In this document: positions 38,466 through 39,087 of the stretch, piece after piece
Layout of the letters: each line of letters starts with the position of its first letter
Numbering within the stretch: position 1 is the first letter of the stretch
Assembly: GCA_003251455.1 (NCBI GenBank)
Contig: QKFI01000093.1
Coordinates: 1 to 39,087 of the forward strand
Reading direction: 5' to 3'
Source of the DNA: Tolumonas sp.
Lineage (GTDB): Bacteria > Pseudomonadota > Gammaproteobacteria > Enterobacterales > Aeromonadaceae
DNA length: 39,087 bases
The notes under the pieces: model-generated
The model's database searches: none
What the model was told of the DNA's origin: nothing
The model's input: the letters and a program-made list of their open reading frames with translations, nothing else
Translations under genes and position numbers: made by a program

Positions 38466-38735
38466 ATGAGTCTAGCTCCTGTGTCAGTTGGTCAGAAAAT
38501 ACGGAACATCCGTGAAGCAATGGGACTGAGCCGTCCTAAATTTGCAGAATTATTGGGTGTCCCGCCTACAACGCTGAAAAACTATGAGTTAGGTTATCGT
38601 GAGGTAGGCGGTGCATTTTTAGTGTCTCTTGCTCATCAGGAACAATTACATAAATTTACACTGTGGTTGTTATCTGACAAGATTTCGCCGGAGATTGGTC
38701 AGATCAGTCCTGCTGAGTTTTTGGCACAGAAATAA
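38466..38735 (+). CDS. Small XRE-family HTH regulator
   Basis: VGQKIRNIREAMGLSRPKFAELLGVPPTTLKNYELGYREV; start at ATG 38466 after GAGGAAA. Confidence 0.85.
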   Translation: MSLAPVSVGQKIRNIREAMGLSRPKFAELLGVPPTTLKNYELGYREVGGAFLVSLAHQEQLHKFTLWLLSDKISPEIGQISPAEFLAQK

Positions 38736-38763
38736 ACATTATTTCTGTTTTAAAGTGTGTTAT

Positions 38764-38797
38764 TAACAAAAGAGTCGGCTTGCCGACTCTTTTGTTA
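38764..38797. terminator. Strong bidirectional terminator
   Basis: TAACAAAAGAGTCGGC-TT-GCCGACTCTTTTGTTA, 16-bp arms. Confidence 0.88.
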
Positions 38798-39087
38798 TTG
38801 ATGATTACCACTTCCGTTTAGGCCGGAAGCGTATATCCAGTATTATGCTCAAGCCTGACATGACGCGTAATTTTTCGTGGTTTGCAGCATCTGCGCGGCT
38901 TTAGGTTCAGAAATTGGTGAACGGAAACTATGTTCATCACTTATGTAATTTTATCAGATATAAATGATCGGATTCTGAACATCTTCAATAAAATATCTTC
39001 TACTTCTTCTATGATTGCTTTTTTGTCTGGCAATGATAGTTCTGCAATAGTGACTCCGTTAAACAACATTGTGTATATAGTCTAACT

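Noticed and set aside
38941-39069. 42-aa minus-strand ORF MLFNGVTIAELSLPDKKAIIEEVEDILLKMFRIRSFISDKIT at the window edge
   Set aside because: Short, no recognizable family, no clear RBS; insufficient support.
1-39087. CRISPR arrays, prophage or transposase genes
   Set aside because: No spaced direct-repeat array, integrase, transposase or phage structural ORF was seen.

Overview
The window is a gammaproteobacterial chromosomal segment, possibly Aeromonadales/Tolumonas-like (inference from gene content only). It carries about 34 real genes. In order: a truncated CoA-disulfide reductase/rhodanese; an SBF transporter and AraC regulator; a gabT-gabD/LysR/polyamine-type ABC transporter locus; a DUF523-DUF1722 protein with a photolyase; LysE and a MocR regulator; four tRNA-Asn genes; uvrB; folE; sbcB; a four-gene CP-ATP-grasp/alpha-E/transglutaminase/Anbu proteasome-homolog operon; a split YeeE/YedE pair; yfbU; a gtr-like glycosyltransferase cassette; bcp; dapA-bamC; a yciN-arsC-like-dapE-M15 peptidase-ypfN run; a frameshifted ompA; and a small XRE regulator. 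The strongest unexplained signals are: (1) the Anbu/ATP-grasp operon is preceded by a textbook sigma-54 promoter (TGGCAC-N5-TTGCA) and an NtrC-like enhancer; (2) an orphan sRNA-like unit of about 200 nt between folE and sbcB, with a perfect operator dyad, extended -10 and strong terminator; (3) a cluster of DnaA boxes plus an AT-rich tract inside the tRNA-Asn array, resembling a datA-type or origin-like element. Everything was read by eye; no database search or folding program was run.
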